Numbered from the stretch's first letter, positions 42,710 through 51,993 are shown. The stretch: 64,000 nt of DNA from Ideonella_A sakaiensis_A (GCF_048320135.1 NZ_CP182947.1:5146001-5210000), one strand, 5' to 3'. Program-made: numbers and translations. Notes: generated by a model from the letters alone, not told the origin.

Positions 42710-43333
42710 TCAAGTCCTGATCGCCGCCTTCGGCCTGAATGCCTTGCAGACCGTCTCGTCGGTATCGAGGTAAGGCCCGCCGATCAGGTCGATGCAATAC
42801 GGCACGGCGGCAAAGATGCCGTGCACCGGCGGCTGCGCCGAAGGCAGGCCCTGCAGCGTCTCGGCGATCGATTTCGGCTGGCCGGGCAGGTTGATGATCA
42901 GCGTCTTGCCGCGGATCACCGCGACCTGGCGCGACAGGATCGCGGTCGGCACGAAATTCAGGCTGATCGCGCGCATCTGCTCGCCAAATCCAGGCATCAC
43001 CTTGTCGGCGACTGCCAGCGTCGCTTCCGGCGTCAGGTCGCGCGGCGCCGGGCCGGTGCCGCCGGTCGTCAGCACCAGGTGGCAGCCGGCCTGGTCGACC
43101 AGTTCGGTCAGCGTCGCGCTGATCTGCGCCTGGTCGTCCGGAATCAGCCGCGGCTCCCATTCGAGCGGATTGCGCAGCGCGCTGGCCAGCCATTGCTGCA
43201 GCGCCGGAATCCCCTTGTCCTCGTAGATGCCGCCGGACGCCCGGTCGCTGACCGAGACGACACCGATGCGCACCGTCTCGAGCGGCAGCAGTGGCGGCAG
43301 TTCAGGGTTTGTGGTCGAAGTGGCTTCAGTCAT
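42710..43333 (-). CDS. mogA: molybdopterin adenylyltransferase
   Basis: Adenylylates molybdopterin before molybdenum insertion. 207 residues from the ATG at 43333. MoaB/Mog-fold motifs are visible: RIGVVSVSDRASGGIYEDKGIP, VLTTGGTGPAPRDLTPEAT and LIINLPGQPKSIAETLQ. The upstream open frame to 43465 overlaps the neighbouring yjgA gene and is not protein-like. The first codons overlap the yjgA stop by eight bases. Relevant to the nitrate reductase in this window, which needs the cofactor. Confidence 0.92.
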   Translation of the reverse strand: MTEATSTTNPELPPLLPLETVRIGVVSVSDRASGGIYEDKGIPALQQWLASALRNPLEWEPRLIPDDQAQISATLTELVDQAGCHLVLTTGGTGPAPRDLTPEATLAVADKVMPGFGEQMRAISLNFVPTAILSRQVAVIRGKTLIINLPGQPKSIAETLQGLPSAQPPVHGIFAAVPYCIDLIGGPYLDTDETVCKAFRPKAAIRT

Positions 43334-43904
43334 CGGCGGGTTTGTCTTGCTGCGCGGAACGGATGAATCGGAACAGCTCGCGAAAGGCCTTGCCGCTGCG
43401 CTTTTCGGGCTCGGCCGACGCGTCCTTGCGCGCCGCGCGAACCAGGTTGCGCAGCTGTTGCACATCGCTTTGCGGATAGTCGGCGGCCCATCGAGTCACC
43501 GCCTCGTCATCGGCAATCAGTTCGGCGCGCCAATGCTCGGCCTGGTGCAGCGCCAGCGAATCGCGCGCCTGGCCAAGCTGCATCGCGGCGACCGCCTCGC
43601 GCAGCGGCTCCGGGTCGACGCGGCGCATCAGCTTGCCGATATATTGCATCTGGCGTCGCCGGCCTTCGTGGCTGCGCGTATTGCCGTAGTCGCGGATCGC
43701 ATCGCGCAGGCTGTCGGGCATCTCCAGATCGGCGAGCCGTTTTGCCGGCATCTCGACCAGTGCCTCGCCGAGCGATTGCAGATCGTGTGAGGCCTGCTTG
43801 CGGCGGGTCTTGCTCGGCCGCGACGAACGAACGTCGTCGGTGGCTTCTGGCAAATCGTCGGATCCGTCGTGGTCGGCCGGTTCGCGGGGTGTTGACGGGG
43901 ACAT
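43326..43904 (-). CDS. darP: dual-action ribosomal maturation protein DarP (YjgA, DUF615)
   Basis: 192 residues, basic helical protein that assists late assembly of the 50S subunit. Signature regions are PSKTRRKQASHDLQSLGEALVEMPAKRL near the N-terminus, IRDYGNTRSHEGRRRQMQYIGKLMRRVD in the middle, and RQLRNLVR-like helices at the end. It sits between mogA and the divergent pmbA gene, a frequent betaproteobacterial order. Confidence 0.92.
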   Translation of the reverse strand: MSPSTPREPADHDGSDDLPEATDDVRSSRPSKTRRKQASHDLQSLGEALVEMPAKRLADLEMPDSLRDAIRDYGNTRSHEGRRRQMQYIGKLMRRVDPEPLREAVAAMQLGQARDSLALHQAEHWRAELIADDEAVTRWAADYPQSDVQQLRNLVRAARKDASAEPEKRSGKAFRELFRFIRSAQQDKPADD

Positions 43905-44017
43905 GGGCGGAAGCAGCGGCGGCAGCGCGGCCGCAAGCGTGAGGGCTCGGTATCATAGCTTCGCGCCTGCCGAAGCCTGCCTGCACGCGCCTTGCCACAA
44001 CACCAACCGGCCATTCA

Positions 44018-45475
44018 ATGAACCGACCGATGCAATCCCGACCGACCTCCGACCTGAACGACCGTGCTCAGGCCACGACCAGCCGCGGTGGCGCAGGCGG
44101 TGCAGGCAGCGGCTTTGCGCTGAGCCAGCAGCGCTTTCGCGAGCTGGTCGAACAGGCGCTCGCCGGCGCGCGCAAGCTCGGCGCCAGCGACGCCAGCGTC
44201 GAGGTCTCCGAAGGTGTCGGGCTGTCGGTCTCGGTGCGCAAGGGTGAACTCGAGAATGTCGAGCGCAACCGCGACAAGTCCTTGAGCATCTCGCTGTACC
44301 TCGGTCAGCGGCGCGGCAATGCCAATACCTCCGACTTCTCGGCCGAGGCGATCGAGCAGACGGTGCGTGCGGCCTACGACATCGCCCGCTTCACCGCCGA
44401 GGATCCGGCCGCCGGCCTGCCCGACGAGGAAGACCTGGCGAAGGGGGACGAGCTGGCCCGCGACCTCGACCTGTTCCATCCGTGGGACATCGATGCCGAA
44501 GGCGCTGCCGAGCTGGCCCGCCGCTGCGAGGACGCCGCGATGTCGACCGACCGGCGGATCACCAATTCGGAAGGCGCCGGCGTGTCGGCGCAGCAGTCGC
44601 ATTTCTTCTCCGGCAATTCGCGCGGATTTCGCGGCGGTTATGCAGCGTCGCGGCATTCGATCTCGGTCGCGCCGATCGCATCGATCAGCGGCCGGCGCGG
44701 CAACGACATGCAGCGCGATGCCTGGTACAGCTCGATGCGCTCCGCGGCCGACATGGCGTCGCCGGAGGCGGTTGGCCGCTACGCCGCCGAGCGCGCGCTG
44801 GCGCGGCTCGGCTCGCGCAAGATCAAGACCTGCGAGGTGCCGGTGCTGTTCGAATCGACGCTGGCGGCAGGCCTGCTCGGCGCCTATGTGCAGGCGACCA
44901 GCGGCGGCTCGCTGTACCGCAAGTCGAGTTTTCTGCTCGATTCGCTCGGCAAGCAGGTGATGCCCGAGCACATCGACATCGTCGAGGAGCCGCACCTGCC
45001 GCGCGGCAAGGGCAGCGCGCCGTTCGACGACGAAGGGGTGCGCACCTGCCGCCGCACGGTCGTCGATGCCGGTGTCGTGCAGGGATATTTCCTGTCGAGT
45101 TATTCGGCCAGGAAGCTCGGCATGAAGACCACCGGCAATGCCGGTGGCTCGCAGAACCTGAGCCTGCGCAGCCGGCTGACGCGGCCGGAAGATTCGCTCG
45201 AGCAGATGCTGAAAAAACTCGACCGCGGATTGTTCGTGATCGAATTGATGGGGCAGGGCGTCAATTATGTGACCGGGGATTATTCGCGCGGCGCCGCCGG
45301 TTTCTGGGTCGAAAATGGCCGAATCACCCATCCGGTGCATGAAATCACCATTGCGGGGAATTTGCGCCAGATGCTGCGCCATATCGTTGCGATCGGTGCG
45401 GACGAATACACTACCGGCGCCAAGACCGTCGGCTCGGTGCTGCTGCAGCCGATGAAGGTCGCTGGCTTCAGTTGA
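44018..45475 (+). CDS. pmbA: TldE/PmbA metalloprotease subunit
   Basis: 485 residues. PmbA pairs with TldD to degrade unfolded peptides and process microcins. Family features include GASDASVEVSEGVGLSVSVRKGELENVERNRDKSLSISLYLGQRRG near the N-terminus in abbreviated form, ISPIASISG-like segments and TGNAGGSQNLSLRS. The metal-site HExxxH belongs to the TldD partner, so its absence is expected. Divergent from darP. Confidence 0.92.
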   Translation: MNRPMQSRPTSDLNDRAQATTSRGGAGGAGSGFALSQQRFRELVEQALAGARKLGASDASVEVSEGVGLSVSVRKGELENVERNRDKSLSISLYLGQRRGNANTSDFSAEAIEQTVRAAYDIARFTAEDPAAGLPDEEDLAKGDELARDLDLFHPWDIDAEGAAELARRCEDAAMSTDRRITNSEGAGVSAQQSHFFSGNSRGFRGGYAASRHSISVAPIASISGRRGNDMQRDAWYSSMRSAADMASPEAVGRYAAERALARLGSRKIKTCEVPVLFESTLAAGLLGAYVQATSGGSLYRKSSFLLDSLGKQVMPEHIDIVEEPHLPRGKGSAPFDDEGVRTCRRTVVDAGVVQGYFLSSYSARKLGMKTTGNAGGSQNLSLRSRLTRPEDSLEQMLKKLDRGLFVIELMGQGVNYVTGDYSRGAAGFWVENGRITHPVHEITIAGNLRQMLRHIVAIGADEYTTGAKTVGSVLLQPMKVAGFS

Positions 45476-45549
45476 CTGGGGAAACCCACATTGTTTCGCC
45501 AGTTGTGATCCCTAGAATGTTCTGACCTATCACCCACCCAGGAGAATTC

Positions 45550-46632
45550 ATGGAGCGTCGCTCATTTGTCCGCAATGCTGGTCTGGCCGGTGTTCTTGCC
45601 GCCGGTGCAGCGCCAGCCATCGTTCACGCTCAGTCGACGATCCGCTGGCGCCTGGCGTCGAGCTTCCCGAAGTCGCTTGACACCATTTATGGCGCTGCCG
45701 AGACCATGTCCAAGTTCGTCAAGGACATGACAGGCGGCAAGTTCGAGATCAGCGTCCATGCCGGTGGCGAACTGATGCCGGCATTCGGCGTTGTCGACGG
45801 CGTCCAGCAGGCCACCGTCGAGATGGCGCACACCGCGCCGTACTATTTCTTCGGCAAGGATCCGACCTTCGCACTGGGCTGCGCGATTCCGTTCGGCCTG
45901 AACTCCCGCCAGATGACGGCGTGGATGGTCGAAGGCAACGGCATGAAGTTGATGCGCGAGTTCTACAACAACTTCAACATCATCAACTTCATCGGCGGCA
46001 ATACCGGAGCCCAGATGGGCGGCTGGTGGCGCAAGGAGATCAAGTCGCTGGCCGACGTGAAGGGCGCCAAATTCCGCATCGGCGGTTTCGGCGGCCGCGT
46101 TTTCGAGCGCATCGGCGGCGTGCCGCAGAACATTCCGGGCGGCGAGATCTACCAGTCGCTGGAAAAAGGCACGATCGATGCGGCCGAGTGGGTCGGCCCG
46201 TACGACGACGAGAAACTCGGCTTCAACAAGGTCGCTCCGTTCTACGCCTACCCGGGCTGGTGGGAAGGCGGCCCTGAGCTCGACTTCTACGTCAACAACA
46301 AGGCCTACAACGCGCTCAGCGCCGAATACAAGGCGATCCTCGAGGCGGCCACGATGTATGCGGCCACCGAGATGCAAGCCAAGTACGACGCCCGCAATCC
46401 GGCCGCACTGAAGCGCCTGGTCGGCGGCGGCGCCAAGCTGTTCCGCTTCCCGAAGGACATGATGGATGCGGCCTTCAAGGAGGCGATGGCGCTGTACGGC
46501 GAGCTCGGCAATACGAACCCGGCCTGGAAGAAGATCTACGCCGATTATTCGAACTTCCGCCGCGACTCGAACCTCTGGTTCCGTTTCACCGAAGCCGGTT
46601 TCGACGACTTCATGCAGCAGCAGCGCCTCTGA
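45550..46632 (+). CDS. TRAP transporter substrate-binding protein, alpha-keto-acid (TakP) type
   Basis: 360 residues. The N-terminus MERRSFVRNAGLAGVLAAGAAPAIVHAQ has a twin-arginine-like signal (RRSFVRN), suggesting export folded. WRLASSFPKSLDTIYGAAETMSKFVKDMTGGKF and AEWVGPYDDEKLGFNKVAPFYAYPGWWEGGPELDFYVN, abbreviated, are typical of the TakP subgroup that binds 2-oxo acids or mannitol-like ligands with a cation. GGAGAA precedes the ATG. It faces its presumed membrane partners (47002-49370) tail to tail. Confidence 0.9.
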   Translation: MERRSFVRNAGLAGVLAAGAAPAIVHAQSTIRWRLASSFPKSLDTIYGAAETMSKFVKDMTGGKFEISVHAGGELMPAFGVVDGVQQATVEMAHTAPYYFFGKDPTFALGCAIPFGLNSRQMTAWMVEGNGMKLMREFYNNFNIINFIGGNTGAQMGGWWRKEIKSLADVKGAKFRIGGFGGRVFERIGGVPQNIPGGEIYQSLEKGTIDAAEWVGPYDDEKLGFNKVAPFYAYPGWWEGGPELDFYVNNKAYNALSAEYKAILEAATMYAATEMQAKYDARNPAALKRLVGGGAKLFRFPKDMMDAAFKEAMALYGELGNTNPAWKKIYADYSNFRRDSNLWFRFTEAGFDDFMQQQRL

Positions 46633-46654
46633 CCGGTTCTGCAACGCGACAGCA

Positions 46655-46683
46655 AAGCCCCGCGCAAGCGGGGCTTTTTTTAT
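46655..46683 (+). terminator. rho-independent terminator after the TRAP binding-protein gene
   Basis: GCCCCGC-GCAA-GCGGGGC hairpin (46657-46674) followed by seven or more T residues, 22 bases after the stop codon. It is a strong canonical terminator for the rightward transcript. Confidence 0.92.
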
Positions 46684-46936
46684 GGCCAGTGCGCATGCGT
46701 GGCGTGGGGCATGCCGGTGTCGTGCGCCCGCGTGACAGATGGCACCGCCGCGTGGGCAACATTGGAACGGGTTGATTGACTCAGCCCCTGTATCTGCACG
46801 CCGCGCGGGTCGCATCGTCGACCGCGGGCTGCGCCGCTGGAAGCGGTTTGCCCTGTGCGGCATCGGCCGTGCCACTGTCGGTTTCCGGCCGCACGCAGTC
46901 ATCGGCAGCTACGCGGGAGGCGGCGCCGCGCGCAGG
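46684..46936. other. non-coding spacer between convergent TRAP transcripts
   Basis: With the two flanking terminators this spacer accounts for a 369-base gap without a gene. Short frames exist on both strands but have no ribosome site or recognisable protein, and they run into the terminator hairpins. I see no RNA gene or repeat in it. Confidence 0.6.
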
Positions 46937-46967
46937 CATAAAAAAGCCCCGCGGTGCGGGGCTTCTT
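46937..46967 (-). terminator. rho-independent terminator after the TRAP membrane-subunit operon
   Basis: On the minus strand a GCCCCGC-ACC-GCGGGGC hairpin is followed by six T residues, about 35 bases beyond the stop of the large-permease gene. With the terminator at 46655 it insulates the two convergent transcripts. Confidence 0.9.
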
Positions 46968-47001
46968 CTGGCCGGCCGGTTGGCGCCGGCGCCTGCTGCC
47001 C

Positions 47002-48744
47002 TTATTTCTGATCCTTCTTGATCTGCTCCATCAGGCCCTGCATCGGGTCGAACGGCGCCGGCGCATCGCTGTCGGGCTTGCGGCCTTCGATCGCTTCGCG
47101 GCCCATGTCGCGCATCTGCTGCAGTGCGTCTTCGGCATCGATCTGCACGCCCTTGTCGATGTTGCCCGAAACCAGCTCCGGCTTCAGCACGATCGCGGTG
47201 ACCATGATGACCTGCAGCACGATGAAGGCGATCGATCCCTTGTAGATCTGCGCGGTCGTCACCGCCGGAATCGTCTTGCCGGTCAGGCGGTCGACATAGT
47301 CCGATTTCGGTGCGACGCTGCGCAGATAGAACAGCGCGAAGCCGAACGGTGGCGTCAGGAACGAGGTCTGCAGGTTCATCGCCAGGATGACGCCGAACCA
47401 GATCAGGTCGATGCCCATCTTCTCGGCCACCGGCGCCAGGATCGGGATCACGATGAACGCGATCTCGAAGAAGTCGATGAACATGCCGAGGATGAAGACC
47501 AGCAGGTTGACGACGACCAGGAAGCCGATCTGCCCGCCGGGCAGCTGCGCGAACAGGTGCTCGACCCAGATGTGGCCGTCGGCGGCGTTGAACGTGAAGC
47601 TGAATACCGTCGAGCCGATCAGGATGAACATCACGAAGGTGGCGAGCTTCGCGGTGTTGTCCAGCGCCTGGCGCAGCAGCTTCATGCTGAGTTGGCGGCG
47701 CATCATCGCCATGATCAATGCACCGAGCGCGCCCATCGCGCCGCCTTCGGTCGGCGTCGCGACGCCGAGGAAAATCGTGCCCAGCACCAGGAAGATCAGC
47801 ACCAGCGGCGGGATCAGCACGAAGGTCACACGCTCGGCGAGCTTGGACAACAGCCCCATCTTCGTGATGCGGTTGATCGTCGCGAGCGCCAACGCGAGGA
47901 ACGAGGCGACCGTCATCGACATGATGAAGATCTCGTCGTTCGGCGCCGGCAGCACACGGCCGATCCACGGGTTCATCACCGATTCGTGGATCTTGCTCCA
48001 GGCGACGCCGGCGACCGCGCAGATCGCCAGCAGCACGACCAGCGAGCGATGCCCGCTGGCGCCATTGCTTTCACGGTAGATGCGCATTTCCTCCGGCAGC
48101 GCCGGCACCCACTTCGGCTTCACCAGCGCAACGATGACGACAAAGGTGATGTACAGGCAGACCAGCAACAGGCCAGGGATCAGCGCGCCGGCATACATGT
48201 CGCCGACCGAACGGCCGAGCTGGTCGGCCAGCACGATCAGCACCAGCGAGGGTGGTATCGCCTGCGCCAATGTGCCTGACGCAGTGATGGTGCCGGTTGC
48301 AATCGTCCGGTTGTAGCCGTTGCGCAGCATGATCGGCAGCGAGATCAGGCCCATCGAGATCACCGCCGCGGCGACGACACCGGTGGTTGCCGCGAGCAGC
48401 GCGCCGACCAGCACCACCGCGATTGCCAGGCCGCCACGCACCGGGCCGAAGACCTGGCCGACAGTCTCGAGCAGATCCTCGGCCATTCCGGATCGTTCAA
48501 GGATGATGCCCATGAACGTGAAGAATGGAATCGCCAGCAGCGTGTCGTTCTTCATGATCCCGAAAACCCGCAGCGGCAATGCGCCGAACAGGTTGGTCGG
48601 GAACAGGTCCGCTTCCATGCCGATGTAGCCGAACAGCAGGCCGGTGGCCGCCAGGCCGAACGCAACCGGGATGCCGGTCAGCAGGAAAAACAGCAGCCCG
48701 CAGAACATCAGCGGGACAAAATACTCGGCAATCAGCGCGGTCAT
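47002..48744 (-). CDS. TRAP transporter large permease, long (TakM-like) type
   Basis: 580 residues, longer than the 438-residue DctM of the other system by an insert in its central part, as in the TakM/DctM group that partners TakP-like binding proteins. Recognisable stretches: TGVVAAAVISMGLISLPIMLRNGYNRTIATGTITASGTLAQAIPPSLVLIVLADQLG in abbreviated form, and LILAMNLQTSFLTPPFGFALFYLRSVAP. A charged C-terminal tail (MQGLMEQIKKDQK) follows the last helix. Its start overlaps the small-permease stop by four bases. Confidence 0.92.
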   Translation of the reverse strand: MTALIAEYFVPLMFCGLLFFLLTGIPVAFGLAATGLLFGYIGMEADLFPTNLFGALPLRVFGIMKNDTLLAIPFFTFMGIILERSGMAEDLLETVGQVFGPVRGGLAIAVVLVGALLAATTGVVAAAVISMGLISLPIMLRNGYNRTIATGTITASGTLAQAIPPSLVLIVLADQLGRSVGDMYAGALIPGLLLVCLYITFVVIVALVKPKWVPALPEEMRIYRESNGASGHRSLVVLLAICAVAGVAWSKIHESVMNPWIGRVLPAPNDEIFIMSMTVASFLALALATINRITKMGLLSKLAERVTFVLIPPLVLIFLVLGTIFLGVATPTEGGAMGALGALIMAMMRRQLSMKLLRQALDNTAKLATFVMFILIGSTVFSFTFNAADGHIWVEHLFAQLPGGQIGFLVVVNLLVFILGMFIDFFEIAFIVIPILAPVAEKMGIDLIWFGVILAMNLQTSFLTPPFGFALFYLRSVAPKSDYVDRLTGKTIPAVTTAQIYKGSIAFIVLQVIMVTAIVLKPELVSGNIDKGVQIDAEDALQQMRDMGREAIEGRKPDSDAPAPFDPMQGLMEQIKKDQK

Positions 48745-49370
48745 TGACGGGCTCCCTCAGCTGCCTTGGCCTCTTTGGCCTCTTTGGCAGCAAATTCCTT
48801 TGCGGCCATTTCTTCTGCGAATTCTTCTTCAGCCGTCTTTTCGTGGCCGTAGCTGAACGGCTCTTCACGCGCGCCGGTCAGGAAGGCGATGCGCTTGATC
48901 AGTTCCGAGATCGACTGAACCATCAGGATGCCGAACCCGACTGGTATCAGCAGCACCACCGGCCAGCGGATCAGGCCGCCGGCGTTTTCGCTCATCTCGC
49001 CCGAGATGTAGGTCCGCATGAAATACGGCCACGACAGGTCGATCAGGATGATGCACAGCGGGATCAGGAATATCACGATGCCGAGCGAGTCGATGATCGC
49101 GTTGGTGCGCTTGCTCAGCTTGCTGGCGATGAAGTCGATGCGCACATGACCGTTGTGCAGAAAGACATAGGCCGCGCCGAGCATGAATACCGCAGCGAAC
49201 AGATACCACTGGATCTCGAGGAAGGCATTCGAGCCGATGCTGAAGGCCTTTCGCATGATCGCGTTGCCGGCACTGATCAATACCGCTGCCAGAACCAGCC
49301 AGCCAACCAACTTGCCAAGGCGATCGTTGATCCAATCGATCGCGGCCGCTATCTTGAGCAGAAACTGCAT
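48741..49370 (-). CDS. TRAP transporter small permease, DctQ/TakQ type
   Basis: 209 residues with four hydrophobic segments (LGKLVGWLVLAAVLISAGNAIMRK is the first) and the typical EIQWYLFAAVFMLGAAYVFLHNGHVRIDF. The C-terminal 40 residues are an Ala/Glu/Lys-rich helix predicted to be soluble (EEEFAEEMAAKEFAAKEAKE), an unusual extension. Coupled to the large permease, it is the first gene of the leftward unit. Confidence 0.9.
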   Translation of the reverse strand: MQFLLKIAAAIDWINDRLGKLVGWLVLAAVLISAGNAIMRKAFSIGSNAFLEIQWYLFAAVFMLGAAYVFLHNGHVRIDFIASKLSKRTNAIIDSLGIVIFLIPLCIILIDLSWPYFMRTYISGEMSENAGGLIRWPVVLLIPVGFGILMVQSISELIKRIAFLTGAREEPFSYGHEKTAEEEFAEEMAAKEFAAKEAKEAKAAEGARQ

Positions 49371-49487
49371 CGCGTATGCCTCCGTAGGTGGTTCTGGATT
49401 CTAGGCACTGACACCCGCTCTGGCCGCGGGGTTTGCCATGATTGAGTTTGAGCAGGCTGCAAACCTGCCTTCCCGAAACGCGAAGGC

Positions 49488-49832
49488 TCAGAGGTTTTGC
49501 GCGGCGACGAACAGTTTGGTGCTGCGCGCGCCTGAGCGGCAGAACGCCAGCACCGGTGCCGGCAGTTCGGCCAGCAGTGCGGCGAATGCCTCGATCTCCG
49601 CGGGCGACTGGTAGTTGCCGGCGACCGGCAGGAAGCGGTATTCGAGCCCGGCTTCCTTGGCAGCCGCGGCGATCGCCTCGTTGGTCGGCTGGTCCGGCCC
49701 GCCTTCGAAATCGGGCCGGTTGTTGATGACGCTTTTGTAGCCCTGTTCGGCGGCCCAGTTCATGGCTGCCGGATCCAGCTGGCCGCACACGGAAACGCTG
49801 GGACTGAGGTTCTGGATCGCAGGGTGGGTCAT
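49488..49832 (-). CDS. TIGR01244 family sulfur transferase/phosphatase
   Basis: 114 residues. The dual-specificity-phosphatase/rhodanese-like fold is shown by VSVCGQLDPAAMNWAAEQGYKSVINNRPDFEG and the nucleophile loop VLAFCRSGARSTKLF. Relatives include the N-terminal domain of Blh and phosphatase-like sulfide metabolism proteins. It lies 26 bases after the YqeY gene and may be co-transcribed with it. Physiological substrate unknown. Confidence 0.82.
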   Translation of the reverse strand: MTHPAIQNLSPSVSVCGQLDPAAMNWAAEQGYKSVINNRPDFEGGPDQPTNEAIAAAAKEAGLEYRFLPVAGNYQSPAEIEAFAALLAELPAPVLAFCRSGARSTKLFVAAQNL

Positions 49833-49858
49833 GGCAGTTCCGTTGCAGAAATCCTTGT

Positions 49859-50305
49859 TCAGCCTTTCAGTGCCTGCTTGACCGCAACCGACACCAGCCC
49901 CATGTCGGCCTTGCCGGCCAGCCGTGGCTTGACCGCCGCCATCACCTTGCCCATGTCGGACGGGCCGGTCGCGCCGAGCTCGGCAACGACGGCTGCTACC
50001 TCGGCGGCGATCGCCTGTTCGTCGAGGCGCTGCGGCAGATAGGCTTCGAGAACGGCCAATTCGGCTTTCTCCTTGTCGGCGAGATCGCTGCGGCCGCCGG
50101 CGGTGAACTGGGCAATCGAATCCTTGCGTTGCTTGACCAGCTTGTCGACGATCGCAATGACTGCATTGTCGTCAAGGCTGATGCGCTCGTCGACCTCCTT
50201 CTGCTTGCATGCGGCGAGCAGGCCGCGGATGGCCAGCAGGCGCGGCGCATCCTTGGCGCGCATTGCGGTCTTCATGTCCTCGGTGATGCGATCCTTCAGG
50301 CTCAT
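49859..50305 (-). CDS. GatB/YqeY domain protein
   Basis: 148 residues. Resembles the C-terminal tail domain of GatB (MSLKDRITEDMKTAMRAKDAPRLLAIRGLLAACKQKEVDERISL) including the helical region at TGPSDMGKVMAAVKPRLAGKADMGLV. Predicted tRNA-binding or amidotransferase-related protein, often found with rpsU and dnaG as here with rpsU upstream. Function not established. Confidence 0.9.
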   Translation of the reverse strand: MSLKDRITEDMKTAMRAKDAPRLLAIRGLLAACKQKEVDERISLDDNAVIAIVDKLVKQRKDSIAQFTAGGRSDLADKEKAELAVLEAYLPQRLDEQAIAAEVAAVVAELGATGPSDMGKVMAAVKPRLAGKADMGLVSVAVKQALKG

Positions 50306-50341
50306 CTCGAATTTCCGGAAGCAGTGGCACTCACAAACGAC

Positions 50342-50364
50342 GAAGCCCGCGATCAGCGGGCTTC
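50342..50364 (-). terminator. hairpin between rpsU and the YqeY gene
   Basis: GAAGCCCGC-TGATC-GCGGGCTTC forms a perfect nine-base stem on the minus strand, but only GTCGTTTG follows instead of a T run. It may attenuate transcription from rpsU into the YqeY gene and protect the rpsU mRNA 3' end rather than stop it fully. Confidence 0.6.
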
Positions 50365-50409
50365 AGATTCAGGCGACGATCTCGCGCGGGCGCGGCCGTC
50401 CGCGCCAGA

Positions 50410-50622
50410 TCAGTACAGCTTTTTCGGCAGCTGCATGCTCCGCACGCGCTTGAAGTGGCGCTTCACGGCGGCAGCCTTCTTGCGCTTGCGCTCGGCAGTG
50501 GGCTTCTCGTAGAACTCGCGGGCACGCAGGTCGGTCAGCAAACCGAGTTTTTCGATGGTGCGCTTGAAGCGGCGCAGTGCCACGTCGAATGGCTCGTTTT
50601 CTTTGACGCGAATCGTAGTCAT
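50410..50622 (-). CDS. rpsU: 30S ribosomal protein S21
   Basis: 70 residues, beginning MTTIRVKENEPFDVALRRFKRT and highly basic at the C-terminus (ERKRKKAAAVKRHFKRVRSM). S21 aids base-pairing of mRNA with the anti-Shine-Dalgarno. The upstream gap of about 70 bases to the YhiN gene should hold its promoter. Sequence and length are standard. Confidence 0.97.
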   Translation of the reverse strand: MTTIRVKENEPFDVALRRFKRTIEKLGLLTDLRAREFYEKPTAERKRKKAAAVKRHFKRVRSMQLPKKLY

Positions 50623-50694
50623 GTAGCGGTTTGAGTTCTGAAGTTCAGCAAAGACAGCGATTATAGCTCGGAAATTGAGGCATGCAACACCCCC

Positions 50695-51942
50695 TCACGC
50701 GGCTTCGCGTGCCTCGGCAGCCATCGCACGGGCACAGGCAGCTGCGCTGGCCCACGCCCACTGGAAATTGTAACCGCCGAGCCAGCCGGTCACATCGACC
50801 ACCTCGCCGATGAAATAAAGACCCGGCAGGCGCTGGCTGGCCATCGTGCTCGAGCTGAGTTCACGGGTATCGACGCCGCCGGCGGTGACTTCGGCCTTCC
50901 GGTAGCCCTCGGTGCCGTTCGGTATCAGCGTCCAGCGTTGCAGCGTGGCAGCCACCTGGTGCAGTTCGCGGTCGCGCCAGTCGGCCAGCGGCCGAGATGC
51001 GCGCGCCGCCGCGCTGGACGCGTCGTCTCCCGGCAACACTGCGGCCGACCACGCCTCGGCGAGCCGGCGCGGCAGCCATTGCGCGAGCGCATTGTCGAGT
51101 TGCCGACGCGGCGTCGCCGCCTTCGCCGCCAGCAGTTCGCGGCCGAGGTCGGTGCCCGGCGCGAGATCGAGCTCGATCGGCGTGCCACCACGCCAGAAAC
51201 TCGAGATCTGCAGGATCGCCGGGCCGCTGAGCCCGCGGTGCGTGAACAGCAGGTCCTCGAGGAATTCGCCGCGCGCCTTGCCGCTGGCGGTGGCAACGCG
51301 TGCCGGCAGCGCGACGCCGGCCAGCGGCACGAAGCCCTGCCAGGCATCGCCGGCAAAGGTCAGCGGCACCAGTGCCGGCCGGGTTTCGATGATCCGGTGG
51401 CCGAACTGGCGGGCCAGCCGGTAGCCGAAATCGCTGGCGCCGATCTTCGGAATCGACAGCCCGCCACTGGCGACGACCAGCCGCCGCGCGCGCACCGGGC
51501 CGCGGTCGGTATCGAGCTCGAATCCGCCGGCGCCGTGGCGGACCGCGGCGACCTCGCAGGGCTGCCAGCGGACCACGCCGCCGGCGTCGCACTCGCGCAG
51601 CAGCAAGCCGATCACATCGTCGGCGCTGTTGTCGCAGAACAACTGGCCTTTGTGTTTTTCGTGGAAGGCGATGCGATGCCGCTGCAGCAGCGCGATGAAA
51701 TCCTGCGCGCTGTAACGCGCCAGCGCGGAGCGGCAGAAATGCGGATTGGCCGACAGGAAGTTGCCCGGCCCGGTTTCGCGGTTCGTGAAATTGCAGCGCC
51801 CGCCGCCGGAGATGCGGATCTTCTCGGCAATCTTCGGGCTGTGGTCGATCAGCAGCACCTTCAACCCGAGCTGCCCGGCGATGCCGGCACAGAACAGCCC
51901 GGCCGCACCGGCGCCGATGATCACCACGTCGTGTTCAGCCAT
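50695..51942 (-). CDS. HI0933/YhiN family NAD(P)/FAD-dependent oxidoreductase
   Basis: 415 residues. The FAD fold DVVIIGAGAAGLFCAGIAGQLG is at the N-terminus; SGGGRCNFTNRETGPGNFLS is the family's distinctive motif (KISGGGRCN-like), and the C-terminal GLYFIGEVVDVTGWLGGYNFQWAWASA closes the FAD site. Family members are flavoproteins of uncertain role. Read in the same direction as rpsU, about 70 bases upstream. Confidence 0.9.
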   Translation of the reverse strand: MAEHDVVIIGAGAAGLFCAGIAGQLGLKVLLIDHSPKIAEKIRISGGGRCNFTNRETGPGNFLSANPHFCRSALARYSAQDFIALLQRHRIAFHEKHKGQLFCDNSADDVIGLLLRECDAGGVVRWQPCEVAAVRHGAGGFELDTDRGPVRARRLVVASGGLSIPKIGASDFGYRLARQFGHRIIETRPALVPLTFAGDAWQGFVPLAGVALPARVATASGKARGEFLEDLLFTHRGLSGPAILQISSFWRGGTPIELDLAPGTDLGRELLAAKAATPRRQLDNALAQWLPRRLAEAWSAAVLPGDDASSAAARASRPLADWRDRELHQVAATLQRWTLIPNGTEGYRKAEVTAGGVDTRELSSSTMASQRLPGLYFIGEVVDVTGWLGGYNFQWAWASAAACARAMAAEAREAA

Positions 51943-51993
51943 CGGCGCGATGATAGGCCGGCGCCCGCTGCGGCCTGCGCGGGCAGGGCGGGC

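Noticed and set aside
46739..47011. Short rightward frame (90 codons) in the gap between the TRAP genes
   Set aside because: No ribosome site, crosses the minus-strand terminator hairpin and shows no family features.
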